Source: Zingiber officinale (lineage: Eukaryota > Streptophyta > Magnoliopsida > Zingiberales > Zingiberaceae). From it: a stretch of DNA of 64,000 nucleotides. Position 1 is the stretch's first letter, and each line of letters starts with the position of its first letter. This document shows positions 10,276 to 21,504 of the stretch, piece by piece. Position numbers and translations under genes: made by a program. The stretch spans positions 163,444,209 through 163,508,208 of the forward strand of contig NC_055988.1 in the NCBI RefSeq assembly GCF_018446385.1, given 5' to 3'. The notes beneath the pieces are model-generated. The model made no database searches and was not told the DNA's origin. It was given only the letters and a program-made list of their open reading frames with translations.

Positions 10276-11452
10276 TGTCCATGTTATTCACGAGATTAAT
10301 AGAATCGTGAATAACCATTGGAGAGGAGACTCGATGAGTTATACAAGTTCTCCATCACCGACAAGAGAGCTATGGTGGAGTGAATTTAAGGTATATCTCA
10401 AACATTTTATATCTTAAATAAAAGTGAATATATAACTATTTATTTTTCTTCTATTACAGCGATCATTTACTTGAGGCATGATTGATGAGATGGAAATAAA
10501 GAGGATTTTCATGAAAAAATGTGGTGATCACATTTGTCATGTACTCAATCATGCAAAGTCTAGGGGGAAAAAACCACCATTCATCACCGAGGAAAATTGG
10601 ATAAGGATTTCAAATTTTTGGGAAAGTGAGGAGTTTAAAAAAAGAAGTCACCAGAATAAAATAAATCAATCTTTTAATTCTGGAGAATTGTCTGCGACAT
10701 ATGCAAGAGGCTCTATCAATGTGGATGAGCATAGATGTAGATTGGTAATTTTTTAACTCTCCTAATATTTTCTTAATTTATTTTAGACTATTTAATTATT
10801 TCTAATTATCTTTTTTAGACCAAAGAATTGGGAAAGGAGCCTAATTTTATAGATACTTTCACTCGCACATTTAAGAAAAAAGATAAGACTTGGAGCGGGG
10901 ACATAGCTAAAGCAATTAAGGCTTGAATAAACTTTGGATCTTAATTTATAACTTAGAATCTATTATTATTAATGTATCTGCTCTAACTTTATACTCTTGC
11001 ATTCCTAAAATTTTATTATTGTAATTTTTTTTTTTTTACAATACAGGAAAAATATGTTGAGTTAGAGGTAGCACAGAGATGTTCAGCTTCTGTTAGTTCT
11101 GATATTGAGGGGTCTGAGCTGTCTGTTGGTAGTGATTTCAATTTATGGCTACAGGCACGTGGGGGGTCAAAAGGGGGAGGAAAGTTATTCGGAATGGGTT
11201 CATTGAGCAGAACCCATAGAGTTGGTTGTATATCTTCGTCCTCCTCCTCACATACCCAGCAGATGCATAACTTGACTGAAAAGATTTCCCAGTTGAAGAC
11301 ATTATAAAGGACAGGGATGAAGAAATGAGAGAAATGCGCCGACAACAAGATTTTATTATGCGGCATCTTCAGTTAAGTTCTGTTACAAGTCATATTCCTC
11401 CGGTGACGGTGATGATGGTGATGATGATAATGGCGGTGGTGGCGATTCTTGA
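10276..11452 (+). pseudogene. TNP1-like (Ptta/En-Spm, Transposase_24) gene relic
   Basis: Several exons resemble the second protein of plant CACTA elements, which in known members binds subterminal repeats. An upstream exon ends with LWWSEFK before a GT donor near 10391. The exon starting at 10460 encodes DEMEIKRIFMKKCGDHICHVLNHA and a GSINVDEH block. The next exon (about 10820-10926) encodes TKELGKEPNFIDTF. A later exon from 11046 runs into DEEMREMRRQQDF and an Asp/Gly-rich end near 11452. Defects are clear: a TGA at 10472-10474 where the family normally has Trp, and a one-base frameshift near 11298-11305. The Met start at 10478 is only the first Met after the stop and not a true start. Confidence 0.75.
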
Positions 11453-13309
11453 TAAATTTATTATAAATTTTATGTTTGAATTTTTTTCATGTCATGTTAT
11501 AGTTGATTCTATATTTTCATTTTACCTTGATACATTGCATCTTATGTCATGTTTGCTATCTATATAAGATAACGCTGCCAAACAAATTCTACTATACTAT
11601 TATTAATTTAGCTTTGTATCTTCATGTCCTTGCTCTTTTGATTGTTTTTTAGAACACCTTATACTGTGATGTGTTACAATAATTCCATGCTGCCTTTGCA
11701 TAATTTTGATGTTTGAGTTACAATTATGTCATCTTTTTGATACAGCGACTAGTTTAATTTGGTGATCATTCTTTTGAACCTTTCATAGAGTAACTATCTC
11801 TAATATTGATTTGAGTTCTTTTGTCAATTCTTTTACCAGCGTTTATATTTTTGTTATTATTTTTGTTGGGACTGGAAATCTTGTTCTAGTATAATCACAT
11901 TAGTATATATGTAATATATATACTAATGTGAGTATACTGATGTGCTCTTTTTAAGAGCACTTATACACACATTTAACTATACAAAATTAACCACACAAGT
12001 AGTAAAAGGATTATCAATGTACTTATTTCATTATCAATTTCCTTGTTTGCAGCTCCTTGAATGCCCTTGTTTGTCAATGACAATGATTTCATTGAAGCCT
12101 AAATAACTTAAAGAGGTTTAGGAGAAATTTGACTGAAATAAAACCTTGATCAAATAGAACTTTTACTAAACACTCAAAATTATAGAAAATTGTTTGAAGA
12201 TATGGATGCTGGTGATTAAACAAAATTGTTATATATATATATATATATATTTGAAGAAATTTAAGTAGATTAATGAATCTTAAATTAAAAGGTAGGATAT
12301 GCAATTAGAGATTAAGATGCTAGCATGTGGATTGAAACCTTGAGCCAACAGTCCTATTAAAATTTATTGAATTTCTCCTTAGGTATATAATTTGAGTCTC
12401 TATGACAGTTACTTGCTCATATGGGGCTCCAAGATCCTATTTTTTTTGTCAAACTGTAGGATCCTCACATTTGTGAAACAAGATATTTAATTTAGTAAAC
12501 ACAGAAATATAGTCCAATTTATAAGAATACTATTATGATTGCATATTAGTAAGTTGATTGGTAATCATCAAGGTATATAACAATGGGAATAATCACTGAT
12601 CTGGTGATATTAAATCACATAAAAAATTGTTCCAATGGAATTAGTTGTATATATAAATATGATGTGTTTAGTTTTGGGATAATTTGTTGAACTTGTTGTT
12701 TGAATTTTGGTTATTTGTATATATATGAACATGAGGCTTGAACAAAGGATATGAATTGTAAACAACTTTAATTTCATTGATACTTTGCATTTTGTCATGC
12801 TGATACTTTGCATGTTATGACAAATAATCTTAGTAACAAATTTCATTCATGTATGTAAATGTTAGATACAAATATCATTAATATGTTTGATACATTTTTT
12901 TAGTTATAAATGTTACTTATTGTTTGTTTGTAATTTGACGCAGGAAAAGAAGCACGGAAGGCGACTAAAGCTCCTGCGACATGACGATATGTATTTTATT
13001 TTCCTTTGGATGTCTTGTTACATTTGTTGTTTAGATTATTATAGAACTTTCATGTTTGATATTATGAGTTGTTGAACTTGTTCGGATTTTGGTTAGTTGT
13101 ATATATGAATATGATGTGTTTAGTTTTGGGATGATTTGTTTGGATATAGATATATGGATTATGGATGTGTTGGAGATGATGTGTTTAGTTTTGGGATGAT
13201 TTATTTGGATGTCGTATATGGATGTACTGGATATAATTTGTTAAAAATGTTGTAAGTGTAATATGTAAACAGAATAATAGAAAAATAAAAAAACATATTC
13301 TGGATTTTT
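11453..13309 (+). other. AT-rich interior of the CACTA without a recognisable gene
   Basis: No protein is recognisable. A palindrome lies at 11906-11942 (CACATTAGTATAT ... ATATACTAATGTG), followed by another around 11952-11968 (TGCTCTTTTTAAGAGCA). A short AT run lies at about 12229-12250. GATGTGTTTAGTTTTGGGAT is repeated near 12660, 13110 and 13180. Confidence 0.5.
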
Positions 13310-14071
13310 TTTTATTTTTGCGACAAATATATCTTTGTCGCAAATTTATCGTAAATTCGACATTTCAAATTTCCGACAAATATTAATTCGTCCCAAACTT
13401 CGTCGCAGATTTGGGACAAAAACTAGTTTTTTGTCGCAAAAGAAACAACTTTTGCGATGAATCAAGATTTGTCCCAGAATTCGTCGCAGATTTGGGACAA
13501 AATTAAGTTTTTCGTCTCAAATTAGGAACAACTTTTGGGACGAATTTAGATTCGTCCCAAAAATCGTCGCAAATAGCTTTTTTCTGCTCGACGTGGTTAA
13601 CGCGACATTTTTGGGACGAATCCAGATTCGTCCCAAATTTGGGACGAATCCAGATTCGTCCCAAATTTGCGACGAATCTGAATTCATTGCAGATTTGCGA
13701 TGAGAATATGTTTTTGTCACAAATTTCCGACAAAAATATGTTTTTTTTTTCCTCTAGTTATTTGTAATTAGGCAACGTTTTTTGCAACGAAAATTTTTCG
13801 TTGCAAATTTGGGACAAAAGTATATGTTTGTCGCAGATATAAAATTATGAAATTTGCAACGAATAAATGTTCATTGCAGAGTTGCAACGAATTTTGCGAC
13901 GAAAATTTAAATTTATTGCAAAATTTCCAACGAAAATTATGTATTCGTCGCTAACATTTTGTAACACCATTTTTGGGACGAATATATTTTCGTCCCCAAA
14001 TTTGTCGCAAAAATTTTTGTGACGAATTTTTTTATCAAATTTTGTCCCTAAATAGCAATTTTTTTGTAGTG
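13310..14071 (+). repeat. right subterminal repeat array and TIR of the 5.3-kb CACTA
   Basis: Dense GGGACGAA, TTCGTCCC and TCGCAAATTTG motifs occur in both orientations. Between about 13610 and 13680 two GGGACGAATC ... GATTCGTCCC hairpins are stacked in tandem. The array ends in the TIR TTTTTTTGTAGTG. Confidence 0.85.
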
Positions 14072-14690
14072 AATTGTGAACTTGATAACATCTAAACGAA
14101 CCAAACTCAAGCTCAAAAAATAGAAGCCAAGTTAAATTTGAACAATCATTTTCACAGCTTGATTCATTTTAGGTTTAATTTAGCTTAGCTCGACTACCTT
14201 ATCAAACAAAATTTAAACACCACTTGACTCGTTTACCATCCTTGTTGAATCTTAAAATTCTTTAAGAAGAAAATAATTAAATCTTGAGAGATAATTGCCT
14301 AATAACCATAAGTATCTATATATGCACACAAGATAATATATCATCTTAATTAAGGAGAGAACCCCATTAAAAAAAATAATGATTAATCATGTCCGAATCT
14401 GGGATAATTAGTAGTATACTTGGAGGCTCATCCTAATCGTCAACATTTTCAGATCCGCTATCTATTAAGGAGAAAAAAATATTAATAATATATCGTAACT
14501 CAAACTCTAAATGATTCTAATCTATCATTAGAATATCTAGCTATGATATCCTAGGGAGAAATGAATCCTTCAGGCGCAAGAGAAACCCACATAAGCACTT
14601 ATGCGTAACAATTTTCGCTTATTATCATTCGATGTCAAAGGTAATCACTCAAAAAGTTACATTGACCATCTACTAACTAATGTTTACCCC
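14072..14690. other. AT-rich spacer
   Basis: No gene, repeat family or RNA gene could be recognised in this stretch beyond the AAT duplication of the CACTA at its left edge. Confidence 0.5.
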
Positions 14691-14927
14691 TATGCTAGCA
14701 GTTCAAATCTTCTGTCCCTAAATTTTTTTATCCCCGTATCCTCTGCCGATCGGATGGATCAGATTACATCTCAAGGCATCATGGTATTCTTAAGATGTGT
14801 ATAATATCCTCGTGATGTGCAAGATATCTTTGAAATATAATCTGATCCATCCGATCGATAAGAGGACACGGAGATAGAAAAATTTAAGAACAGAATTTAA
14901 ACTCTCATACTAGCCATCGAGTCGACC
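14691..14927. repeat. MITE-like foldback of about 237 bp
   Basis: Two ~75-bp arms are inverted copies (for example CGATCGGATGGATCAGATTA against TAATCTGATCCATCCGATCG) with a ~60-bp loop. Their outer ends are CTAGCAG and CATACTAG. There is no coding capacity. A clear target duplication was not found, so the class is uncertain. Confidence 0.65.
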
Positions 14928-15275
14928 AACTCAGCACAAGTATTCTAAAGTGAATTTTATGGAGACACCCTCATCTCCCCGTCACTCTAATATATATATA
15001 TTTTTCTTATATAATTGTCAACATTTTATTGAACTGCAATTTCAGTATTTCTCTTTTCGTATATCTAACTTTCTTAATTTCAAAAATACATAGACATTTC
15101 TCGTTCTTAACATTAAATAACCGCGTTTATTTGTGCGCGTGCATGTCTAATTAAGTCAAGCCTTTATAAATTTTTAAAAATTTACTCTTTTCAATTTATT
15201 CTATCGCATTATGCAGAAGTTTGATATTTTTTTTTAATAAAAGACTACATTTGATATATATGATGTAATCTGTTT
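14928..15275. other. AT-rich spacer
   Basis: Nothing recognisable is present. A short TA run lies near 14991-15001. Confidence 0.5.
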
Positions 15276-16085
15276 TATAATATAATTAAGATTATATTAT
15301 AATATTAATTATTTTATTTAATATCATTTTAAAATTATAATGTAATATAATCTAATTATAAAAGGTAATAAAATTTTATAATCTAGATTACAAGGTCACG
15401 TTTAACTAAAATTCAAATATCAAATATATCCCTAGTCTATTTTCGGTATCAATGGGTCACCGACGCCGCTTTCGCTGCCAGTCTCCAGGTACCGCCTCCG
15501 GGCACCGCGGACGACTGTTGCCTCCGAGAGTTGCCAACCGTTGCCACAAGCTGATCGTCGCATCCGAGTGTCGCCGGCTGTCGCTGGCCACCGGCGCCCG
15601 TCGCTTGCCGTCGTCGCTCGTTGTCGGATGCCGCTGTCGATCGCCACCTCCGGGCGCCACTGTCAGCCACTGCCGCTGGCAGCCACCTTCAGGCACCGTC
15701 GGTCACCGCCGTTAGTCACTGACGTCGCTGCCACCACCTCCGGGCACCGTCAGCCATCACCGTCGGCTGCCACCTCTGCCTCCGACAGAGGTGCGGTGGC
15801 CGCTTCCATCGGCCGTCGTCTCCGGTAGAGGTGCGGCGGCCGCTTTCATCGGTCGTCGCCTCCGACAAAGGTCACAAGATATTTTTTATCATTTTATAAT
15901 AATACGAATTACATTCCTTATAAAAAATATTAAAAATATTAGACACCAAATAAAAAAATATAATCATCATTATAATTAAAAATTACATATATTACATTAT
16001 GCAACATAATCGTAATATAATTAAAATTACATTATATTATAAATTAGATTATATTCTAAGCTAGATTATATTACCTCTAACCTAA
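15276..16085. repeat. GC-rich cassette flanked by AT-rich inverted sequence
   Basis: About 430 bp (15450-15875) of very GC-rich, degenerate repeats built on CACCTCCGGGCACCGTC and GTCGCCTCCGAC sit between AT-rich flanks. The flanks (15276-15390 and about 15990-16085) carry related inverted motifs such as AATATAATCTA and TAGATTATATT. The overlapping ORFs of 60-95 codons in all frames are a by-product of the repeat and show no domain. A non-autonomous DNA transposon with captured repeat is possible. Confidence 0.45.
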
Positions 16086-17382
16086 CACAATATCAGAGTA
16101 TTAGCCTAAGAGTAGTAGATGATGAGTATTATCGTATAGAGTTTATAATAAATTTGTGATAAATTTTTAGTAAGTCTTTATAAATTTTTAAAAATCCATT
16201 ATTTTAAAGTTATACTATAAAATTGAGGTCCAAAGGTATGAAAATATTAAGAAGTTATTCAGGTTTATTAGTGCCGAAAATGACTTGCGTTGATATTAAC
16301 ATCAAGTCTGCTTAAGGTTGCACTACTCAGGGACAGTTGTGTAGTTACGTGTTTGTGCATGGATCGGACAAGTGTCACGTTCCTACTTGTTCACTTCTAG
16401 CCCACCACACACACTTAGAGAGTTTGAATGCCCCCGATTAAAACACGTAACTATGCATTTCTAAGTTTCTTAAATTTTAGAATATATAATTTATATTTTT
16501 AAAATATTATATAGATAGACACACCCATGCCATACAGAACATGATCTCTCTTTTGTATCTGATTTAGTTTGTCTGGTTCATTGTGAAGAAACGAGTTTCT
16601 TTGTGATTGGCTTTGTTTGGATAAGAGTATAAGACCTAACACCTTTATGACGTAATCATCGTATTTTAGTCGTATTTTAATTCGTAATTGTTATAAACAC
16701 TTGACGATTAAGAGGTCGAATATACGACAATCTACTAGTTTTGCTAAGTCAATCTAATGTGAATATGGCTAGTTCTAATACCCAAATTGCATAAGAGTTG
16801 GGTTAATTAACCTAATTAAGGTTTTAGGTAGGTTAACCTAGGCCCCTTAATAAGGGTTACGTTTATACGAGTCAAAAGACGTCATCGAGGAGTAATAGTC
16901 AATTGTTGTCATTGAATTTAAAGCTCTCTTAACGGCATTCTTCTCATTTATCAGTCACATTTCCATGCGTCTGCGTCTGAATGAGAGATGAGATTTTAAA
17001 TCTATATATGAGACTGGTTGTAGGTTTCAAATGATAGAGTTATCTAAAGGTAGAGGCTCCTCGGGTTTTCTCTTCTTAAGAGCCATGTTTCTAAATCCAC
17101 GATCAAATTAAGTATGAATATGGGAAGCTAATATTTGAGCTTTCGAAAGGCATAGAAAGGAGTTGGAGATGAAAAAGAATTAGCTTTTGGTTGACTAAAA
17201 GGTATTTTGTCCATCAAATTGGCACAATTTTGAATATCAACCTAGCATATATAAAAAAAAGTTAAATGCACATCTAATATCATATATTAAGCATGAAAAA
17301 ACAATATATAACCAAGTTTTTGTTGAAAATGTGAATGAAATATGAAGGTGGAGAAAAAGAGACATTATTATGTATAATTTTT
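16086..17382. other. spacer without recognisable genes
   Basis: No ORF, RNA gene or repeat family could be supported here. Confidence 0.5.
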
Positions 17383-17600
17383 TAGTTTCACATTAGAAGT
17401 TTCTTGACTTTATTGTTGATTTAAATTGTCACACATGCATTGATATTGTGAACATATGTATAGGGAGAGACTCTCTCTCAGAGTGCATAAAAAGATGTAA
17501 ATCCAGGGTCTGAATTAAAAGAGATATAAGAGAATTGACCGGATCAAATCATCAAATCAAATCAAATTAGTTTTAGGATTATTCTAATAATTCTGTTATT

Positions 17601-18500
17601 ATTTATGTGGATGACATCCTGATAACCGGTAATGATCACAAGGGCATCATAACTTTATTAAATCTTCTCAATCAAGAATTTCCTACCCGAGATTTGGGCA
17701 TTGCTCGTTTTTTTCTTGGTATTGAGCTTATTCCACATGAAGATGACTATCTTCTCTCTCAGAGCAAATACATTACTGGACTTCTTCAAAGAGCCAAAAT
17801 GGATGGAGCACGCCCGGTCTCTACACCAATTTCTATAAACAACTCTCCATCTTCATCCTCTCATGCTCTGTCTGATCCACAGATTTATCAAAGTATTGTT
17901 GGAGTCTTACAATATGTCACTATCACACGCCCTGATATTACTTTTGTAGTAAATCGTGCTTGTCAATTCATGCATGCTCCAACTGAACAAAATTGGGATA
18001 ATGTAAAAAGAATACTTCGCTATCTCAAAGGTACTATTCTACATGGTCTTCTTTTATATCGTCAATCGTCTCGAGATTTACATGCCTATAGTGATGCGGA
18101 TTGGGCAAGTTCTCCTGAAGATAGACGCTCTACTAGTGGATATGAAATATTTCTTGGACGAAATCTTATCTCATGGAATTCAAAGAAGCAACCTACGGTA
18201 TCTCGTTCAAGTACTGAGGCAGAATATAAAGCTATAGCAAATACAACGTCTGAAATTATTTGGCTTCAATCACTTCTCTCTGAACTTCATCTTGCATCAA
18301 ATATTGCACCAAAAATTTGGTGCGACAATATTGGAGGAACATATCTCACAGCAAATCCAATCTTTCATGCTCGTACAAAACATGTGGAAATTGATTTTCA
18401 TTTTGTTCGTGAACGTGTGGCAACTCAACAATTATCCGTCTCTTATATCTCTGCTGAGGATCAAATTGCTGATATCTTTACTAAGCCATTATCCAGATAA
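17601..18500 (+). pseudogene. 3' part of copia pol: reverse transcriptase end plus RNase H
   Basis: An open frame of about 297 codons without internal stops starts inside the RT active site (YVDDILITG, Tyr codon 17604) and has no start codon of its own. It continues through FFLGIEL, RPDITFVVN and LRYLKGT. The RNase H region follows, with [30 protein letters not shown] and the terminal DIFTKPL. These are standard Ty1/copia landmarks. The missing 5' two-thirds make it a fragment, although the surviving frame is undamaged, which suggests that the deletion is recent or the insertion young. Confidence 0.9.
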
Positions 18501-18562
18501 CGTTTCAACAAGTTAGCAAGCAAACTCAACGTCAAAGATCTCCCGTTATGTTTGTCGGGGGG

Positions 18563-18825
18563 TAAAAGAGATATAAGAGAATTGACCGGATCAAATCATC
18601 AAATCAAATCAAATTAGTTTTAGGATTATTCTAATAATTCTGTTATAATTATTAGAATAATTCTCAGAATAATTTTTAGAATTATTCTGTTATTTATTAA
18701 TTGGTTAATTGATCGAGTACTTGTTTAAACCCTATATATTGTATTATCTTGAGGGCAAGTATCAACAAACAATAAAATTAATTATTACTCTCCTATTTTA
18801 TCTTCTTTCTATTCTTCTTTTAACA
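18563..18825 (+). repeat. 3' LTR of the deleted copia element
   Basis: The 263-bp LTR starts TAAAAGAGATATAAG and ends CTTTTAACA. It contains an ATATATTGTAT TATA-like stretch. Its first 84 bp match 17516-17599. Confidence 0.85.
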
Positions 18826-19079
18826 TGAATTGCACTAAATCAAATTGACTCGTGTGTGAGCATAACCTACATGAGTCAAATGTTGGATCGATAGAGACAA
18901 AATTTATCCAAGCTAATGAACTAACGTTTTACCACATGAATATTTTTACTTGTTATTCAAATATAATAGATGCATTAATCGATCATTAATGAAGAATTTA
19001 TAATAGATGCATTTGAGCTGGACGGGTTAATGGATAGTAAATGACTTTAATTCGATCATTGAATACTGCAAGGGTTTTT

Positions 19080-19290
19080 AAAAAAAATGATTAACCAAGT
19101 TGGGTAAGGTCGATCCTAGGGTAACCAGCCTGGCCCCACGGAACTTTTCCACTAGCTACCAGGGTAAATCGGGAAGTGCTCGCAGCAGACAACCCAAGAG
19201 CCCAACATCCTTTAGTTGCGTGCCCCATTTGGAGGAAAAATTTCTTCAAATTCGCCATAGCTGGGACTCGAACCATGGGTGCATAGAAGG
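19080..19290 (-). mobile_element. tRNA-derived SINE (minus strand)
   Basis: Read on the minus strand it has a Pol III B-box (GGTTCGAGTCCC) near 19265-19278, a ~170-bp unrelated body and a run of T just after GGTTAATCATTT near 19080. This is the layout of plant tRNA-derived SINEs with T-rich tails. The A-box half is not obvious, so the 5' end may be truncated. Confidence 0.6.
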
Positions 19291-19690
19291 ATGTAAATCC
19301 ACATTAGTCTCACATTAGAAGTTTCTTGACTCTATTATTGATTTAAATTGTCACATATATATTTATATTGTGAACATATGTATAGGGAGAGACTCTTTCT
19401 CATGCGTGAGTGCATAAAAGGATGTAAATCCAGGGTCTAAATTGTACTAAATCAAGTTGACTCTGTGTAAGCATGACTTACGCAGGTCAAATGTTGGATC
19501 GATGGAGACAAAATTTATCCAAGTGAATGAACTAACATTTTACCACCTGAATATTTTTACTTGTTATTCAAATATAATAGATGCATTAATCAATGATTAA
19601 TGAAGAATTTATAACCTCCAGACATTTGAACGGGATGAGTTAATGGATAGTAAATGACTTTAATTCGATCATTGAATACTGCAAAGGTTT

Positions 19691-21504
19691 AAGTTCCTAT
19701 ATAAGGAGGTTGTGATCAAGAGTAAGAGAGAGAGAGCGAATAGCAAAAATTTTCCTCCATCGTCGTTCTCCCAAATCTGCTCTCCGCCATGCAATTTCGC
19801 TTGGTAGTTTGCTTACGATAGTAATCAGGTACTTTCTTAGTTTGTCACGAACAACCAATGTTTAGTTATGTCTGTGGTTCTGCCGTTGTATCCTAGGAAA
19901 CGAATGTCCATCATAACCTTAAAGTACAATAAAAAAAAGGATGAATCTGTTTTGAGAAAATGCCTGAAAGCAGGTCTCAACATCTTCGTATCTGCACTCG
20001 AGAGTCAAAAGTCTGCACTTGGACTCTGTAGTCAGACCTCTACGCTCGGGAGTCTATACTAGAGTCATCAATTTGGGTTGTGCCCGCCAAGTTGACCCGC
20101 CCCGCCAAACAATTTAAGCGGGTTGAATTAGTATTTTATCAGCCCAAACCCACCGCGGGTCGACCCGCCTAAGCCTGCGACCCGCGCACACGACCCGCGC
20201 AAGTCAACTCGTGACGGGCTTGGGCTGACCCGCGGGTTGAGAAACACATGTAAGCTAAGTTTTTTTTATTAATTTATTATCTTTCTTTGTAGAGTAAAGG
20301 AGTCGAGTGAAAGCCGCACACATAACCAATAAATTAATACGTTTTTTTGGCCTTTTGTGCTACATAAGACCAGAGATATTCTACAGACAAATCGTACTTT
20401 AGAAGCTTCCAACATGTCTAATCACAGAGATTTATAGGCTTATTTTAGGAAAGGTATCGGGGTCACTTTATTATTTACCCTTTTTTAGAAGTGCCTCGTG
20501 ATTCGTACATAGACATAATCGTGGTGGCAAAAGACGAATACGTTTGCCCCCAACACCCCCGCCAACCCATCCCAAGGCTAACATGAAAGACGCAAATCAT
20601 GGGCGACTACTAGCCTTTGGAATAACGACTAATACATAAGAGAGACATTTACCTTAACTTTACATAAATTCAAAATCCAGATTTCATGATGATAATACTT
20701 CATGCGCTCATCACTAGATTGTCCCGAAAGGACTCGTACATAGACATAATCGTGACATTATAAAAGAAAATCGTCACCTGTAGGCAAGGATATGCGAGCC
20801 TATATTTTTTAACACGCATTTTATTATATTCTTTTCCCTATTCCTCTTTAAAAACTCGATTACTGATTTAAGAAGGATCGTCAGAAAACTGTTTTCTAAC
20901 TCGATGCTAACACGCTCTGTGATAGCATAAAGTTTTTCTTTACTTAATAATAGCGCTATATTTTTAGTCAATCATAATTTATGATCTTCCCATAGGATCA
21001 ATAGACTTTTTAATTAGATACACATAGATAAATCCGTTAAATTAATATTATTGTCCTTAGAAACTTTTAGATTTGGGTCAAAATATTTTAAAGATTTTCT
21101 TGATTCTTAATTAAAATAATTATATAATTTTTAAAATTTGATATTATATAATTCTCAAGCGATAAACATGACCCATCCAGGTCATACGTGAATTCCAGGG
21201 AGGAATCGGCCCCTCTTAGGGTCCCACCTCGACGGCGACGCTCGCCACGGTCACCTTCCGCCACAATGTCGGCGGGCCACCACCGGCAATCCGTGCAATT
21301 GACCTGCCGCCCAATCCCATTCCTCACAGCCGGATCGCCTTTACCCTCTCAGCCAATCCCCTTCCAGATATCTCCCTCCGCCTCTGGAGATCGACGTCGA
21401 TGCCACTCTCAAAAGCGCATCCGCCGGGCCCGCCGCCCTCCCTGCCACCATCATATTAAACTAATTATGAGGGCAAAGGTAGAATTTTGTAGCCCTCCGA
21501 GAGC
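19691..21504. other. spacer upstream of the BBX gene
   Basis: There is a TATA-like CTATATAAGG at about 19695 followed by no supported gene. A GC-rich block at about 20080-20240 repeats GACCCGC/GCGGGT words like the ends of some plant hAT elements, but no TIR pair was found. CGTACATAGACATAATCGTG occurs twice (about 20503 and 20728). The last 300 bp, rich in C and G, should hold the promoter and 5' UTR of the BBX gene, where no motif could be fixed. Confidence 0.4.

Larger units (their letters stand above)
8744..14071 (+). mobile_element. complete non-autonomous CACTA (En/Spm) transposon
   Basis: The element begins CACTACAAAAAAA and ends TTTTTTTGTAGTG. Both ends lead into an inverted TTTAGGGAC block, and a perfect 3-bp duplication, AAT, flanks it at 8741-8743 and 14072-14074. 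The ends are packed with subterminal GGGACGAA, TTCGTCCC and TCGTCGC repeats. The interior (5.3 kb in all) carries one TNP1-like gene relic and no TNP2-type transposase, so movement would need another CACTA element. Confidence 0.93.
17516..18825 (+). mobile_element. internally deleted Ty1/copia element
   Basis: The element is bounded by a perfect 5-bp duplication, TGAAT (17511-17515 and 18826-18830). The first ~84 bp equal the start of the 3' LTR (18563-18825, 263 bp, ending TTTTAACA). The sequence then jumps at 17599 straight into the reverse transcriptase active-site region. The rest of the 5' LTR, the primer site, gag, protease, integrase and early RT are missing. A GGGGGG polypurine tract precedes the 3' LTR. 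The shared GTTAT at the junction suggests a microhomology deletion. Confidence 0.9.
17383..19690. repeat. tandemly duplicated segment, first copy split by a copia insertion
   Basis: Sequence around AAGTTTCTTGACTTTATTG ... CATATGTATAGGGAGAGACTC ... TGACTTTAATTCGATCATTG occurs twice. Copy 1 is 17383-17515 joined to 18826-19079, and copy 2 is about 19301-19690. The copia element lies inside copy 1, and a SINE lies between the copies. Confidence 0.75.

Noticed and set aside
10478..10756. A small stand-alone gene starting at this Met
   Set aside because: The frame continues upstream past a single TGA to a splice acceptor, so it is an exon of a decayed transposase-like gene.
15432..15828. Six overlapping ORFs in the GC-rich block
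   Set aside because: Open frames in all directions are expected from stop-poor GC-rich repeat. No domain or splice structure was seen.
19255..19290. A tRNA gene on the minus strand
   Set aside because: Only a B-box-like GGTTCGAGTCCC is present. No cloverleaf could be formed, and a SINE body with T-rich tail follows.
20080..20250. A hAT transposon end based on GACCCGC/GCGGGT words
   Set aside because: No matching terminal inverted repeat, 8-bp duplication or transposase was found, so it is noted only as a GC-rich repeat.
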